Positions 6,324 through 7,896 of a stretch of 7,896 bases of DNA are shown piece by piece. Each line of letters starts with the position of its first letter. Within the stretch, counting starts at the first letter, position 1. The stretch spans positions 1 to 7,896 of the forward strand of contig CAMLQP010000132.1 of assembly GCA_946482115.1 (NCBI GenBank). Direction: 5' to 3'. The notes under the pieces were generated by a model, which saw nothing but the letters and a program-made list of their open reading frames with translations, was not told the DNA's origin and did not search any database. The translations under genes were made by a program, and so were the position numbers. Source of the stretch: an uncultured Comamonadaceae bacterium. GTDB taxonomy: Bacteria; Pseudomonadota; Gammaproteobacteria; Burkholderiales; Burkholderiaceae.

Positions 6324-7896
6324 ATGAGCATGTTCAACAAAGTCACCAAGACCTTCCAGTGGGGCCAGCACACGGTCCGCATGGAAACCGGCGAGATCGC
6401 CCGCCAGTCCAGCGGCGCCGTGCTGCTCGACATGGACGGCACCGTGGTGCTGGCCACCGTGGTCGCCAAGACCGAAGCCAAGGCCGGTCAGGACTTCTTC
6501 CCGCTGACCGTCGACTACATCGAGAAGACCTACGCCGCCGGCAAGATCCCCGGCAGCTTCTTCAAGCGTGAAGGCCGCCCGAGCGAGCTCGAGACGCTGA
6601 CCAGCCGCCTGATCGACCGCCCGATCCGCCCGCTGTTCCCCGAAGGCTTCTTCAACGAAGTGCAGGTGGTCATCCACACCGTGTCGCTGAACCCGGAAGT
6701 GGACGCCGACATCGCCGCCCTGATCGCCACCAGCGCGGCGCTGGCCGTCTCCGGCATTCCGTTCAATGGCCCCATCGGCGCCGCGCGCGTGGGTTACATC
6801 AACGGCCAGTACGTGCTCAACCCCGGTCAGACCGAGCGCCAGAACTCGCAGCTCGACCTCGTCGTGGCCGGCACCCAGGCCGCCGTGCTGATGGTCGAAT
6901 CGGAAGCCGACCAGCTGAGCGAGGAAGTGATGCTGGGTGGCGTGGTGTTCGGCCACGAACAGGGCGCCATCGCCATCGCCGCCATCAACGAGCTGGTGCG
7001 TGAAGCTGGCAAGCCCGAGTGGAACTGGCAGCCCCCGGCCAAGGACGAGGCCCTGATCGCCAAGGTCGGCGCACTGGCCCAGGCCAAGCTGGAAGCCGCC
7101 TACCAGATCCGCAACAAGCAGGCACGCACCCAGGCCTGCCGCGCCGCCTACGCCGACGTGATGGCTGGCCTCAAGGCCGAGGGCGTCGAGTTCGACAGCG
7201 TGGCCGTGGAAGGCCTGCTGTTCGAGATCGAGGCCAAGATCGTGCGCGGCCAGATCCTGGCCGGCGAGCCCCGCATCGACGGTCGCGACACCCGCACCGT
7301 GCGTGCCATCGAGATCCGCAACGGCGTGCTGCCGCGCACCCACGGCTCGGCCCTGTTCACCCGTGGCGAGACGCAGGCCCTGGTGGTCGCCACCCTGGGC
7401 ACCGACCGCGACGCCCAGCGCATCGACGCGCTGGCCGGCGAGTTCGAAGACCGCTTCATGCTGCACTACAACATGCCCCCCTTCGCCACCGGCGAAACCG
7501 GCCGCGTGGGCAGCCCCAAGCGTCGCGAGATCGGCCATGGCCGTCTGGCCAAGCGCGCGCTGGTCGCCGCGCTGCCGAGCAAGGAAGATTTCCCCTACAC
7601 CATCCGCGTGGTGTCCGAGATCACCGAGTCCAATGGCTCCTCGTCCATGGCTTCCGTCTGCGGCGGCTGCCTGGCGCTGATGGATGCCGGCGTGCCCATG
7701 AAGGCGCACGTGGCCGGTATCGCCATGGGCCTGATCAAGGACGGCAACCGCTTCGCGGTGCTGACCGACATCCTGGGCGATGAGGACCACCTGGGCGACA
7801 TGGACTTCAAGGTCGCCGGCACCACCAACGGTGTGACCGCGCTGCAGATGGACATCAAGATCCAGGGCATCACCAAGGAAATCATGCAGGTCGCCC
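6324..7896 (+). CDS. pnp: Polynucleotide phosphorylase (3' part outside window)
   Basis: Phosphorolytic 3'-to-5' exoribonuclease, trimeric, part of the RNA degradosome in many proteobacteria. The visible 524 residues cover the first RNase PH domain (about 10-140) with [20 protein letters not shown] (about 57-76) and [20 protein letters not shown], the helical linker (about 240-300), and most of the second, catalytic RNase PH domain. The latter shows [35 protein letters not shown] and [17 protein letters not shown], with D486 and D492 as metal-binding aspartates, the same numbers as in the E. coli enzyme. The KH and S1 RNA-binding domains lie beyond the right edge. The ATG at 6324 has AGGAG (6313-6317) six bases upstream. 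It follows rpsO and a structured 227-bp gap with no clear sigma-70 promoter. Confidence 0.98.
   Translation, partial: MSMFNKVTKTFQWGQHTVRMETGEIARQSSGAVLLDMDGTVVLATVVAKTEAKAGQDFFPLTVDYIEKTYAAGKIPGSFFKREGRPSELETLTSRLIDRPIRPLFPEGFFNEVQVVIHTVSLNPEVDADIAALIATSAALAVSGIPFNGPIGAARVGYINGQYVLNPGQTERQNSQLDLVVAGTQAAVLMVESEADQLSEEVMLGGVVFGHEQGAIAIAAINELVREAGKPEWNWQPPAKDEALIAKVGALAQAKLEAAYQIRNKQARTQACRAAYADVMAGLKAEGVEFDSVAVEGLLFEIEAKIVRGQILAGEPRIDGRDTRTVRAIEIRNGVLPRTHGSALFTRGETQALVVATLGTDRDAQRIDALAGEFEDRFMLHYNMPPFATGETGRVGSPKRREIGHGRLAKRALVAALPSKEDFPYTIRVVSEITESNGSSSMASVCGGCLALMDAGVPMKAHVAGIAMGLIKDGNRFAVLTDILGDEDHLGDMDFKVAGTTNGVTALQMDIKIQGITKEIMQVA

Noticed and set aside
6057..7790. 577-codon minus-strand frame
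   Set aside because: It is the antisense shadow of pnp, with repeated Gly/Ala/His/Val runs and no domain.

Overview
The window is a high-GC, densely packed chromosomal segment from a proteobacterium. The proteins look like those of a Betaproteobacterium of the order Burkholderiales, probably Comamonadaceae. This is judged from the style of the TsaD, S15 and PNPase sequences and from the pairing of a NasR-type regulator with a Tat-exported nitrate-binding protein. No database search was possible. There are no tRNA or rRNA genes, CRISPR arrays, insertion sequences or phage genes.

Left part (1-2136, minus strand): start of a nitrate-assimilation operon. A NIT-ANTAR nitrate sensor/antiterminator (nasR, 889-2136) lies upstream of a nitrate/nitrite ABC-transporter binding protein (nrtA, runs off the left edge). 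The 247-bp gap between them carries a nearly complete regulatory circuit: two NtrC-type dyads, a sigma-54 promoter with exact -24/-12 spacing, an ANTAR-type two-hairpin RNA with an A1/G4 hexaloop in the first hairpin, and a strong intrinsic terminator just before the nrtA ribosome binding site. The layout implies two-key control: nitrogen limitation (NtrC/sigma-54) starts transcription, and nitrate (through NasR) lets it pass the terminator.

Middle (2169-5733, plus strand): divergent tsaD (tRNA t6A synthesis), possibly read from a leaderless mRNA. It is followed by a two-gene unit of a periplasmic branched-chain-amino-acid-type solute-binding protein and a fold-type I PLP aminotransferase, overlapping by four bases (GTGA). 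No permease or ATPase genes accompany the binding protein.

Right part (5729-7896, plus strand): rpsO (ribosomal protein S15) and pnp (polynucleotide phosphorylase, runs off the right edge), the classical rpsO-pnp pair. A TATAAT -10 box overlaps the aminotransferase stop codon. The rpsO leader can form two hairpins. An intrinsic terminator follows rpsO. The pnp leader has a 15-position stem that resembles an RNase III-type autoregulatory site, plus a second GC-rich hairpin close to the pnp start.

Most of the window is conserved housekeeping sequence. The parts most worth attention are the RNA and promoter elements in the nasR-nrtA gap and in the rpsO and pnp leaders. I see no wholly new gene system.
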